Shown piece after piece: positions 16,900 to 24,843 of a stretch of 38,025 nt of DNA. Source of the stretch: Glaciecola sp. UBA2563. Lineage in GTDB: Bacteria > Pseudomonadota > Gammaproteobacteria > Enterobacterales > Alteromonadaceae. The notes under the pieces were generated by a model, which did no database searches, was not told the DNA's origin, and was given only the letters and a program-made list of their open reading frames with translations. The translations under genes were made by a program, and so were the position numbers. Positions within the stretch are counted from its first letter, which is position 1. Each line of letters starts with the position of its first letter. The stretch lies in the NCBI GenBank assembly GCA_002340325.1, contig DDLV01000064.1, positions 1 to 38,025 of the forward strand, in the 5' to 3' direction.

Positions 16900-17400
16900 A
16901 TGAATGACCAAGAAAAGGAACTTGAAGCTTCTGCATATAAAAGTTTAAAGGAACATTACAATACACTTTCAGCCACACCTTTCGCATTAACAAAACTACC
17001 GTCATTATCATTCAATCAACGCGGTGCAATTGCGGGAACGGCCATACTCAATCAAAATCACATAAGACTGAATCGAGCGTTGTTAAAACAGCATCCACGA
17101 TTTTTCACGGCGCAAGTCGTTCCTCATGAACTTGCTCACCTTGCTGTGTTTTATCACTTTGGACGGGTAAAACCCCATGGAAAGGAATGGAAAATGATTA
17201 TGACTGAAGTGTTTCTGTTACCTGCAAACAGATGTCACGAGTTACCTCTACAACACGCTAATGTTCAATTGTTTCGATACCGATGCGATTGCAGAGCGAC
17301 AGAATTGGGGATAAGACGCCATAATAAAGTCCAAAGAGGACAGACAACTTACGTCTGCAAAGACTGCGGCTCAACATTAAGATTTGAAGGTAATAAATAA
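16900..17400 (+). CDS. sprT: SprT-family zinc metalloprotease-like protein
   Basis: The 166-aa protein has the SprT architecture. The HExxH helix VVPHELAHLAVFYHFG (His76, Glu77, His80) and a further His93 in VKPHGKEWK complete a metal site. A C-terminal zinc ribbon follows with YRCDC and CKDCGSTLRF. The family is related to eukaryotic Spartan/SPRTN proteases for DNA-protein crosslinks; the bacterial role is not firmly established. The ATG at 16900 has only a weak AAGAA-type ribosome site. The gene is convergent with yfbV, 20 bp away. Confidence 0.93.
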   Translation: MNDQEKELEASAYKSLKEHYNTLSATPFALTKLPSLSFNQRGAIAGTAILNQNHIRLNRALLKQHPRFFTAQVVPHELAHLAVFYHFGRVKPHGKEWKMIMTEVFLLPANRCHELPLQHANVQLFRYRCDCRATELGIRRHNKVQRGQTTYVCKDCGSTLRFEGNK

Positions 17401-17420
17401 GCTGAACCGACAATTAGCAT

Positions 17421-17867
17421 TTAAAACAATTGATTTGTGAAAGCGTCATCTAATTGTTTGAATGCAGTATTTAGCAGTTTAGCGAGCTCTTTAAATCTCG
17501 GTGTTTGCGGAATTTTCTCAAGTGCACACCCCTGGGCCTGCATTTTGTGATAAATATCTAAATACCAACCTTTTATGGTAGGAGGTAGTGGCTGTGAGGA
17601 CCGATTACCAAGCCAGACGAGACCTTGTATAGGTAAAGAAAAAAAGAAAATCCCTATCGCCAATGCCTGTGGTAGGAATTCAGCCCCTAAATAATGTAAC
17701 TGTAGCGCCACGGTCATAACCGCAATAGCGGGCATCACTTGGATGCCAAACTTCGTGGCAGCAATTATGCGGCACTCAGGAAAGAGACTGTACAACTGAC
17801 GCTGCATTGGCCAAGTATCCATGTAGTGTTTTCCATCACGAATAACTTGAGGGCTCAATTTAATCAT
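17421..17867 (-). CDS. yfbV: UPF0208/DUF412 inner-membrane protein YfbV
   Basis: A 148-aa member of the UPF0208 (DUF412) family. It opens with the typical GKHYMDTWPMQRQLYSLFPECRII, then has two hydrophobic segments (about 42-62, FGIQVMPAIAVMTVALQLHYL, and 66-87, LPQALAIGIFFFSLPIQGLVWL). A conserved soluble tail follows (LGNRSSQPLPPTIKGWYLDIYHKM). In E. coli YfbV has been linked to chromosome macrodomain insulation, which cannot be read from sequence. It is divergent from trxB across 293 bp that holds only a promoter candidate for trxB. Confidence 0.9.
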   Translation of the reverse strand: MIKLSPQVIRDGKHYMDTWPMQRQLYSLFPECRIIAATKFGIQVMPAIAVMTVALQLHYLGAEFLPQALAIGIFFFSLPIQGLVWLGNRSSQPLPPTIKGWYLDIYHKMQAQGCALEKIPQTPRFKELAKLLNTAFKQLDDAFTNQLF

Positions 17868-18160
17868 ATATTGATGTATATTCTCACGGTCTTGTTAACT
17901 GTACTATAACATATGGGCTGTGTACACAAACAAAAGCAATTTGATAATTATGTATCGGAATGTAAACTTTTTTTTAAAATAAAAACGTTTGCGGCCGTTA
18001 CGAACCAATACAACCTAGGCGTCTTTGCAATAAACCAAAAATACCAATTTTTAACCTCTTAAAAAAATATATGTAATTTTCTGTTTCCCTAAACTGAAGT
18101 AACTTGATTTGCGAGAGAATAGCCGTATATATTCAGCATATATAATGAAAGGAGAATTTA

Positions 18161-19114
18161 ATGGCTGAAAAGCGCCATGTATCACTATTGATATTAGGAT
18201 CTGGTCCAGCGGGCTACAGCGCAGCTGTATATGCTGCAAGGGCTAACTTAAACCCTGTCTTGCTAACAGGCATGCAACAAGGTGGACAACTTACGACGAC
18301 AACTGATGTTGAAAATTGGCCTGGTGACCCCGAAGGACTGACTGGGCCGGATTTAATGGTGAGAATGCAACAGCACGCGGAAAAATTTGATACCGAGGTC
18401 ATTTTCGATCATATACATACTGTTGATTTAGAGAATCGCCCCTTTTCTCTCACAGGCGATGCTGGCACCTATACATGCGATGCACTCATTATTGCGACAG
18501 GAGCCTCCGCAAAGTATTTGGGCTTAGAAAGCGAGCAATCATTCATGGGCAAAGGCGTTAGCGCCTGTGCGACGTGCGACGGTTTTTTCTATAAGAACCA
18601 GAAGGTTGCGGTAGTTGGTGGTGGGAATACAGCTGTGGAGGAAGCGCTCTATTTGTCTAATATTGCTTCTGAAGTACATGTGATCCACCGACGTGACACC
18701 TTTCGAAGCGAAAAAATATTATCTCAACGGTTGCTCGACAAGGCCAAGAATGGCAATGTTGTTTTACACCTAAATAAAACGCTTGACGAAGTACTTGGTG
18801 ATGAAATGGGTGTGACGGGTATCAAAATAAAAGATACACAAACTGATGACGTATCAGACCTTGATATTATGGGTTTATTTATCGCTATCGGACATTCACC
18901 CAACACATCTATTTTTGAGAACCAGCTAGATATGCGTGATGGTTACATTATTGTAAAAAGCGGATTAGACGGTGAAGCAACATGTACCAGCGTGCCTGGT
19001 GTTTTTGCGGCCGGCGACGTCAGTGACCATGTTTATCGGCAAGCGATCACATCGGCCGGCACAGGCTGTATGGCTGCATTAGATGCTGAAAAATACCTGG
19101 ACGCCCTAAAGTAA
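18161..19114 (+). CDS. trxB: thioredoxin reductase
   Basis: TrxB uses NADPH and FAD to reduce thioredoxin in the cytoplasm. The 317-aa low-molecular-weight form has the FAD motif LGSGPAGYSAAVYAARA (12-28) and the redox-active CATC (Cys136/Cys139) in ACATCDGFF. The NADPH motif is VVGGGNTAVEEALYLS, followed by HRRDTFR and the C-terminal FAD contact GVFAAGDVSD. A strong GGAG lies 7 nt before the ATG, and a TATATT-like -10 lies near 18128. It begins the trxB-aat-bpt-infA run, an order seen in related gammaproteobacteria. Confidence 0.98.
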   Translation: MAEKRHVSLLILGSGPAGYSAAVYAARANLNPVLLTGMQQGGQLTTTTDVENWPGDPEGLTGPDLMVRMQQHAEKFDTEVIFDHIHTVDLENRPFSLTGDAGTYTCDALIIATGASAKYLGLESEQSFMGKGVSACATCDGFFYKNQKVAVVGGGNTAVEEALYLSNIASEVHVIHRRDTFRSEKILSQRLLDKAKNGNVVLHLNKTLDEVLGDEMGVTGIKIKDTQTDDVSDLDIMGLFIAIGHSPNTSIFENQLDMRDGYIIVKSGLDGEATCTSVPGVFAAGDVSDHVYRQAITSAGTGCMAALDAEKYLDALK

Positions 19115-19137
19115 TTATGAGCTGTGGTCTTTAATTC

Positions 19138-19863
19138 ATGATTGAACTCTTTAAACTAGATCACAGCCTTAATTTCCCTGCACATCAATTCGCCTTGGAT
19201 GAACCAAATGGACTATTAGCATTTGGAGGTGATTTAAGTCCTGAGCGATTAATCATCGCCTACAAGCATGGTATATTCCCATGGTTTAGCAAGGGCGAAC
19301 CAATACTTTGGTGGACGCCAGATCCCCGAGGTGTCATTTACACAGAAGATTTTAAACCCAGCAGAAGTTTAAAAAAATCAATACGTAAATATGACTATCG
19401 CGCCACCATGAACTATGCTTTTAAAGAGGTTATAACAGCATGCGCGACCGTATCTCGAAGCGATGACCATCAAGAAAACAATCATGGCACATGGATAACT
19501 AATGAAATGATCCATGCATTTATTGATTTACACTACTCGGGATATGCACATTCTATAGAGGTATGGGACGCAAATAATAAATTAGCAGGCGGTCTATACG
19601 GGATTGGCATGAATGCAATTTTTTGTGGCGAATCCATGTTTCATACAGGCACTGATGCGAGCAAAGCAGCGTTTCTTGCATTAGTTAACTACATGAAAGT
19701 AAGAAAACTTCCCCTTATTGATTGCCAAATGAATAATCGACACCTGAAGTCTTTGGGCTGCATTGAAATACCCAGAGCTGAATTTTTGGCCGAACTGAAA
19801 GTACTCATTAATCGACCGAAGGCTAACGAAAAATTGTGGCAACAAACAACCCTGAGTCTTTAA
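19138..19863 (+). CDS. aat: leucyl/phenylalanyl-tRNA--protein transferase
   Basis: Aat adds Leu or Phe from charged tRNA to proteins with N-terminal Arg or Lys, creating destabilising N-termini for ClpS-ClpAP. The 241-aa protein shows the family blocks FPAHQFALDEPNGLLAFGGDLSPERLI, AYKHGIFPWFSKGEPILWWTPDPRGVI, HGTWITNEMIHAFIDLHYSGYAHSIEVW, LAGGLYGIGMNAIFCGESMFH and PLIDCQMNNRHLKSLGC. It begins 23 bp after trxB, and its stop overlaps the bpt start (TAATG). Nearby clpS and clpA complete the pathway. Confidence 0.97.
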   Translation: MIELFKLDHSLNFPAHQFALDEPNGLLAFGGDLSPERLIIAYKHGIFPWFSKGEPILWWTPDPRGVIYTEDFKPSRSLKKSIRKYDYRATMNYAFKEVITACATVSRSDDHQENNHGTWITNEMIHAFIDLHYSGYAHSIEVWDANNKLAGGLYGIGMNAIFCGESMFHTGTDASKAAFLALVNYMKVRKLPLIDCQMNNRHLKSLGCIEIPRAEFLAELKVLINRPKANEKLWQQTTLSL

Positions 19864-20549
19864 TGAAATTTGGAATTACTCAAAAATTTGATTGTTCTTA
19901 CTTGCCTGAAAAGGAAGAGCAGTTATTGGTGTGTATGCTGCCCAGTTCTCAACTAAAAGATTCTTATTCTGAACTTGTCAAAGTAGGATTTAGACGCTCC
20001 GGCGAACAACTTTACAGACCACATTGTGAAAATTGTAATGCATGCCAATCTTTGCGAATTTTATGTAATGAATTTGAACTATCCCGCTCCCAAAAACGCG
20101 TTATCAACAAAAATAAAGATCTAGATATAAGTGTTAGATTTGATGAGCATGATGATTACTTTTCTCTATACGAGAGATACATCAATTCGCAGCATTCTGA
20201 TGGTAGTATGTATCCCGCAAATTTTGAGCAGTACTCAAATTTTATTCGCTGTAGTTGGCAACGACCAATATTTATTGAGGCCCGATTAGACAACACACTG
20301 GTTGCCGTCGCTGTCACTGATAAGCTCATGGATGGATTATCGGCGTTGTATACCTTTTATGAACCTGAGCAAAGCAATAGAAGTTTAGGTACATATATGG
20401 TTCTTCAACAAATTGAAATCACCAAAAGATTTCAGCTGCCTTTTTTATATTTAGGCTACCAAATAGATATGTGTAAAAAAATGAACTACAAGCAACAGTA
20501 TACCCCCCATCAGCGATTCATCTCTAATCGCTGGATAATTTACCGTTAA
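19863..20549 (+). CDS. bpt: aspartate/glutamate leucyltransferase (bacterial Ate1-like)
   Basis: Bpt attaches Leu to proteins with N-terminal Asp or Glu, another branch of the bacterial N-end rule. The 228-aa protein has the conserved Cys cluster PHCENCNACQSLRI, SQKRVINKNKDL, YERYINSQHSDGSMYP, VAVAVTDKLMDGLSALYTFYEP, and the acyltransferase-fold end YLGYQIDMCKKMNYKQQYTPHQRFI. A GTG at 19836 is in frame, but the ATG at 19863 sharing a base with the aat stop gives the usual N-terminus (MKFGITQKF). The pairing with aat implies that the two are co-translated. Confidence 0.95.
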   Translation: MKFGITQKFDCSYLPEKEEQLLVCMLPSSQLKDSYSELVKVGFRRSGEQLYRPHCENCNACQSLRILCNEFELSRSQKRVINKNKDLDISVRFDEHDDYFSLYERYINSQHSDGSMYPANFEQYSNFIRCSWQRPIFIEARLDNTLVAVAVTDKLMDGLSALYTFYEPEQSNRSLGTYMVLQQIEITKRFQLPFLYLGYQIDMCKKMNYKQQYTPHQRFISNRWIIYR

Positions 20550-20633
20550 TTTTCACTTATTGCTTTACTAATGCAGAAACATTATGTATCTTTCGCGCGG
20601 CTTAAACGTTAATGAACGAGGTGTTTACTTTAG

Positions 20634-20852
20634 ATGGCGAAAGAAGATTGTATTGAAATGGAAGGAACAGTGTTAGATACACTGCCTAATACGATGTTTA
20701 GAGTGGAATTAGAAAACGGACACGTTGTAACAGCTCATATTTCTGGAAAGATGCGCAAGAACTACATACGCATTTTGACTGGTGATAAAGTAACCGTTGA
20801 GATGACACCATACGACCTTAGCAAAGGCCGTATCATTTATCGCGCCAGATAA
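20634..20852 (+). CDS. infA: translation initiation factor IF-1
   Basis: IF-1 binds the 30S A site during initiation. The 72-aa S1/OB-fold protein is the standard length, with IEMEGTVLDTLPNTMFRVELENGHVVTAHISGKMRKNYIRILTGDKVTVEMTPYDLSKGRI spanning nearly all of it. It follows bpt after 84 bp and is closed by a strong hairpin terminator. The neighbourhood aat-bpt-infA-clpA is conserved in gammaproteobacteria. Confidence 0.98.
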   Translation: MAKEDCIEMEGTVLDTLPNTMFRVELENGHVVTAHISGKMRKNYIRILTGDKVTVEMTPYDLSKGRIIYRAR

Positions 20853-20878
20853 AAAAACCCGCTCTTCAACGGGTTTTT
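20853..20878. terminator. bidirectional rho-independent terminator between infA and clpA
   Basis: AAAAACCCG pairs with CGGGTTTTT (9 bp, 8-nt loop) immediately after the infA stop. A-run and T-run flanks let it serve both infA and the convergent clpS-clpA operon. Confidence 0.92.
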
Positions 20879-20900
20879 CTTTGATTTTCTACTTAGCGTT

Positions 20901-23174
20901 TTATGAGTGCTCTTGTGCACCGGAAGCCGCTACAGGATAGTCAAACACAAGTTCGTCGTCTTTCAAATCAACAATTACTTCCCCACCCTTCGCTAACTTA
21001 CCAAAAAGCAGTTCTGAGGCTAACTCTTTCTTAAGTTGCTCTTGTATGACTCTTGACATAGGTCTTGCGCCCATTGACTTGTCATAACCTTTTTCTGCTA
21101 ACCATGCTCTTGCTTTTTCAGACACTTCAAGTGATACACCTTTTGCATCTAACTGTGCTTGCAGCTCAATGATGAATTTATCAACGACTTGCAATATTAC
21201 GTCTTGATTCAAGTGATTGAACCAGACAATAGCATCGAGCCTATTTCTAAATTCTGGTGTAAAGGTTTTGTTAATTTCCGAAAGGGCATCATGGCTATGA
21301 TCCTGTTGTTGGAAACCGATAGATTTCTTCACCGTCGCCTGGACACCCGCATTGGTTGTCATAACAAGCACAACATTTCGAAAATCTACTTTACGTCCGT
21401 TATTATCTGTCAACGTTCCATGATCCATGACTTGAAGTAGGATATTATAGATATCACTGTGTGCTTTTTCGATTTCATCAAGCAGTACAACAGAGTACGG
21501 ATTCTTAATCACTGCATCTGTCATCAGTCCACCTTGGTCATAACCTACGTATCCAGGAGGTGCACCAATCAAACGACTCACGCTGTGACGTTCCATATAT
21601 TCAGACATATCAAATCGGATTAGCTCAACACCCATTTGTTTTGCAAGTTGTTGCGTCACTTCTGTTTTACCAACACCTGTGGGACCGGCAAAAAGAAAAC
21701 ACCCTATCGGTTTAGCTTCAGCACCAAGACCGGAGCGAGATAGCTGTATGGCATCATTGAGCCTGTCAATTGCTTCATCTTGACCAAATACCACCATTTT
21801 GAGGTTGCGTGATAGGTTTTGCAGTACATCTTTATCAGATGCAGATACTGACTTCTCGGGTATTCTCGCGATTTTCGAGACGATGCTCTCGATGTCTGAG
21901 ACACTGATCGTCTTCTTCCTTTTTGACTCAGGTAACATGCGCTGCCTTGCGCCCGCTTCATCGATAACGTCAATTGCCTTATCAGGCAGTTGTCTTTCAT
22001 TAATATATTTTGCAGAAAGTTCAGCAGCCGCAGCTAGCGCTTTTTGCGTAAAGCGTACGCTATGATGCTCTTCGTATCTGGATTTTAGCCCCATCAGAAT
22101 TTTTGTGGTGTCATCAACGCTTGGCTCCAATACATCAATTTTCTGGAATCGCCTTGCTAATGCGCGATCTTTTTCAAAGATACCTTGATACTCTTGATAG
22201 GTTGTTGAGCCAATACATCTCAGTTCGCCACTGCTTAGCTTCGGCTTCAATAAATTCGACGCATCCATCACACCACCAGATGCTGCTCCAGCACCGATAA
22301 TTGTGTGTATCTCATCGATAAATAATATGGCGTGTTTATCTTTGGTAAGCTCTTTTAGAATACCCTTTAGGCGCTTTTCAAAATCACCTCTGTATTTTGT
22401 ACCTGCTAGTAAACCGCCCAAATCAAGTGAATATATAGTGCTTGTTTCGATAACCTCTGGTACATCTTCATTAACAATACGAAACGCCAAACCTTCGGCA
22501 ATTGCGGTTTTACCAACACCTGCTTCGCCAACCAGCAACGGATTGTTTTTTCGTCTTCTACACAGTATCTGGATACTGCGTTCGACTTCACTATCTCTGC
22601 CGATTAGCGGATCGATCTTGCCTTCTTTAACCGCTTGGTTAAGATTGGTCGCGTATTTTGCCAACATTGATTGATTGTCATCATTATCAGCATTTTCTTC
22701 ACTTACTTCTTCGTTGTTGCTGTCTTCGGCATCGTCGTTTTTAGTGACACCATGCGAAATGAAATTAACCACATCAAGCCGCGTTACGTCGGCTTTCTTG
22801 AGGATATACACGGCTTGGGACTCTTGCTCACTGAATATGGCAACGAGTACATTAGCACCGGTCACTTCACCTTTACCAGATGATTGAACATGGAATACAG
22901 CTCTTTGTAACACACGCTGAAACCCTAACGTAGGCTGAGTTTCTCTGTCTCCAGATTCTTCTTCTGACAATAATGGCGTCGTTTCATTGACGAATTCGGT
23001 CAGTTCAGTGCGAAGATTCTCAATCTTAGCTCCGCACGCTTTCAACGCTTCGTTAGCTGCTGGATTATCTAGCAGCATTAACAACAAATGTTCAACCGTC
23101 ATAAATTCGTGGCGGTGTTGACGCGCGTATACGAAGGCTTCGTTTAGTGTCTGTTCTAGGTCTTTATTTAGCAT
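20901..23174 (-). CDS. clpA: ATP-dependent Clp protease ATP-binding subunit ClpA
   Basis: ClpA is the hexameric AAA+ unfoldase that feeds ClpP. The 757-aa protein has the double Clp N-domain (about 1-145), then an acidic linker (DDAEDSNNEEVSEENADNDD, about 148-167). D1 has Walker A GEAGVGKTA, Walker B ILFIDEIHTI and GAASGG. D2 has Walker A GPTGVGKTE, YMERHSVSRLIGAPPGYVGYDQGG and VVLLDEIEKAH. The C-terminal D2-small domain contains the family ending MGARPMSRVIQEQLKKELA. It lies 9 bp after clpS on the minus strand, as in E. coli, and ends at the shared terminator with infA. Confidence 0.98.
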   Translation of the reverse strand: MLNKDLEQTLNEAFVYARQHRHEFMTVEHLLLMLLDNPAANEALKACGAKIENLRTELTEFVNETTPLLSEEESGDRETQPTLGFQRVLQRAVFHVQSSGKGEVTGANVLVAIFSEQESQAVYILKKADVTRLDVVNFISHGVTKNDDAEDSNNEEVSEENADNDDNQSMLAKYATNLNQAVKEGKIDPLIGRDSEVERSIQILCRRRKNNPLLVGEAGVGKTAIAEGLAFRIVNEDVPEVIETSTIYSLDLGGLLAGTKYRGDFEKRLKGILKELTKDKHAILFIDEIHTIIGAGAASGGVMDASNLLKPKLSSGELRCIGSTTYQEYQGIFEKDRALARRFQKIDVLEPSVDDTTKILMGLKSRYEEHHSVRFTQKALAAAAELSAKYINERQLPDKAIDVIDEAGARQRMLPESKRKKTISVSDIESIVSKIARIPEKSVSASDKDVLQNLSRNLKMVVFGQDEAIDRLNDAIQLSRSGLGAEAKPIGCFLFAGPTGVGKTEVTQQLAKQMGVELIRFDMSEYMERHSVSRLIGAPPGYVGYDQGGLMTDAVIKNPYSVVLLDEIEKAHSDIYNILLQVMDHGTLTDNNGRKVDFRNVVLVMTTNAGVQATVKKSIGFQQQDHSHDALSEINKTFTPEFRNRLDAIVWFNHLNQDVILQVVDKFIIELQAQLDAKGVSLEVSEKARAWLAEKGYDKSMGARPMSRVIQEQLKKELASELLFGKLAKGGEVIVDLKDDELVFDYPVAASGAQEHS

Positions 23175-23183
23175 CTTTTCCCC

Positions 23184-23510
23184 TCAATCCTGCGCTGGTT
23201 CCATCGTACACATCAACGGATGCTGATGTTTACGGGAATATTGGTTTACTTGCATTACCTTTGTTTCTGCTATCTCTGCAGAATATATACCACATACGGC
23301 TTTTCCATGATAATGCACGGTCAGCATTAACTGGTTTGCTTTTTCTAAATCCATCAAAAAAAACTTCATTAACACCTGAATAACGAAATCCATCGGTGTG
23401 TAATCGTCGTTATTGAGTATCACTTTATACATTGGTGGAGGCTGCGTTTTCTGTCGTTCTTTCTGCGCGACCTTTTCACCATCTGTATTAATTACATTTT
23501 CATCACTCAT
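23184..23510 (-). CDS. clpS: ATP-dependent Clp protease adaptor ClpS
   Basis: ClpS recognises N-terminal Leu, Phe, Tyr and Trp and delivers substrates to ClpA. The 108-aa protein has a flexible N-terminal tail (1-26), then PPMYKVILNNDDYTPMDFVIQVLMKFF, where NDD and the following Met line the N-degron pocket. Next are AMLTVH-type helices (ANQLMLTVHYHGKAVCGIYSAEIAETKVMQV) with the expected pocket His. It is upstream of clpA and shares its operon. Aat and Bpt, which make the degrons it reads, are encoded about 3 kb away. Confidence 0.96.
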   Translation of the reverse strand: MSDENVINTDGEKVAQKERQKTQPPPMYKVILNNDDYTPMDFVIQVLMKFFLMDLEKANQLMLTVHYHGKAVCGIYSAEIAETKVMQVNQYSRKHQHPLMCTMEPAQD

Positions 23511-23554
23511 ACTTGCCTATATGCGCTAGCGAATTAATCCTATCTAAAACTAAC

Positions 23555-23598
23555 TAGGGCCTGCTTAAATTTGTACATTGTTTGTGGAGCAGGTCCTA
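23555..23598. repeat. stem-loop between clpS and cspD
   Basis: TAGGGCCTGCT (23555-23565) and AGCAGGTCCTA (23588-23598) can pair over 11 positions, one as a G-T wobble, around a 22-nt loop. It lies between divergent promoters, so a terminator role is unlikely. The remaining bases of 23511-23787 are AT-rich, with no gene that I can support. Confidence 0.45.
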
Positions 23599-23787
23599 AT
23601 TATTTAGTCCTAAATCTGTTCCATTTACTTGACAAAAGTATAATACCGACCCAAAGTATCTTGTGTAATCATGTTGTAAAGATTGCATTCCAAACCACTT
23701 GTAATGAATCGGTTTTTGTTTCTTTTGTAGTATACATAGTGGCAACGAGATCATAAGTTTTCAAGGATTAAATTAGGAAGAAGTAAA

Positions 23788-24012
23788 ATGGCAGTTGGTA
23801 AGGTGAAATGGTTCAATAACGCCAAGGGATTCGGCTTTATCGTCCCGGATGATGGTGGAGAAGACATATTTGCACACTACTCAACCATAAAAATGGATGG
23901 GTACCGATCGCTCAAGGCAGGACAGACAGTAAAATTTGATGTAGAACAGGGCCCTAAAGGATTGCATGCAGAGAATATTGACCTCGTGCAAGACGAAGAG
24001 AGTACTCGATAG
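23788..24012 (+). CDS. cspD: cold-shock-like protein CspD
   Basis: A 74-aa cold-shock-domain protein with both RNA-binding motifs: RNP1 as KGFGFI and RNP2 as DIFAHY. It has the CspD-specific stretch YSTIKMDGYRSLKAGQTVKFDVEQGPKGLHA. E. coli CspD is stationary-phase induced, binds single-stranded DNA and inhibits replication; I infer the same type from the close match and from its position divergent from clpS-clpA, as in E. coli. The AGGAAGAAG ribosome site is strong, and a hairpin terminator follows. Confidence 0.95.
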   Translation: MAVGKVKWFNNAKGFGFIVPDDGGEDIFAHYSTIKMDGYRSLKAGQTVKFDVEQGPKGLHAENIDLVQDEESTR

Positions 24013-24041
24013 TTTTATTTTTTATGTGCGCTAGAGTGAAT

Positions 24042-24072
24042 AAAAAAGCAGGTTGTTTACACCTGCTTTTTT
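24042..24072 (+). terminator. rho-independent terminator after cspD
   Basis: AAAAAAGCAGGT pairs perfectly with ACCTGCTTTTTT (12 bp, 7-nt loop), ending in six T residues. It lies 29 nt after the cspD stop. Confidence 0.93.
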
Positions 24073-24170
24073 AATGTCAATTTCAATATGAAATATAGCG
24101 CTTTGAGCTAAACAACATTAAATGATGAGGCCTTTGAGACTCCACACTTCACTTTACGCCACTTTTTATC

Positions 24171-24713
24171 ATGCATCGCAAAATCATTTTAGTAAATAAA
24201 CCTTGTAATATGCTGAGTCAGTTTACCGATGACAAGGGACGAAAAACCCTTAGCGACATCATTGCAGTAAAAGGTGTTTACGCAGCAGGTCGTTTAGACT
24301 ACGACAGTGAAGGGTTATTATTACTTACCAATGATGGCAAATTAAACCATCGGCTGACTAATCCAAAAAATAAGACAAGTAAAACCTACTGGGTTCAAGT
24401 AGAAGGTATCCCTTCAGCTCAGTCTCTGCGTTCACTTAGTGAAGGCGTAATATTGAAAGATGGCATTACATTACCCGCAAAGGTTAAACAAATTGCGTGC
24501 CCTGAAGAATTGTGGACGCGCGATCCTCCTATTCGCAAGCGCAAACATATTCCCACTACATGGCTGAGCATTACTATAAAGGAAGGTCGAAACCGACAAG
24601 TCAGAAGGATGACTGCGTCCATTGGACATCCAACATTACGTCTTATTCGCTACAGAATCGGTAACTGGACCATCGATGGTATCGAAAATGGATCTTATTT
24701 GTGTTGTGAGTAA
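24171..24713 (+). CDS. rluE: 23S rRNA pseudouridine synthase RluE
   Basis: RluE modifies U2457 of 23S rRNA in E. coli. The 180-aa protein belongs to the RsuA/RluE branch without an S4 domain. It has LVNKPCNMLSQFTDDKGRKTLSDII, the catalytic motif AAGRLDYDSEGLLLLTNDGKL (catalytic Asp in RLDYDSEG, about residues 42-49), KTYWVQVEGIP, DPPIRKRKHIPTTWLSITIKEGRNRQVRRM and HPTLRLIRYRIG. The Ser-Gln-Phe-Thr-Asp and DPPIR blocks separate RluE from RluB/F. It stands alone, with 130 bp before mnmA. Confidence 0.94.
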   Translation: MHRKIILVNKPCNMLSQFTDDKGRKTLSDIIAVKGVYAAGRLDYDSEGLLLLTNDGKLNHRLTNPKNKTSKTYWVQVEGIPSAQSLRSLSEGVILKDGITLPAKVKQIACPEELWTRDPPIRKRKHIPTTWLSITIKEGRNRQVRRMTASIGHPTLRLIRYRIGNWTIDGIENGSYLCCE

Positions 24714-24843
24714 ATTGAGATAGCTTCGACGCCGAATGGCAACTAGAAATATAAAATGACTGAATGGTGTTCATCGCCAGATGATGTAGACCTTTGTTCA
24801 TTGTTTGATATAATCCCACGTTGAAAAAAGGATACTTCATTTC

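Noticed and set aside
17889..17925. LexA-like box near ctgtactataacat upstream of yfbV
   Set aside because: The second half-site ACAG is absent at the required spacing.
17984..18000. PurR-like half-site aacgtttgcg upstream of trxB
   Set aside because: Only one half of the palindrome is present and neither neighbouring gene belongs to purine metabolism.
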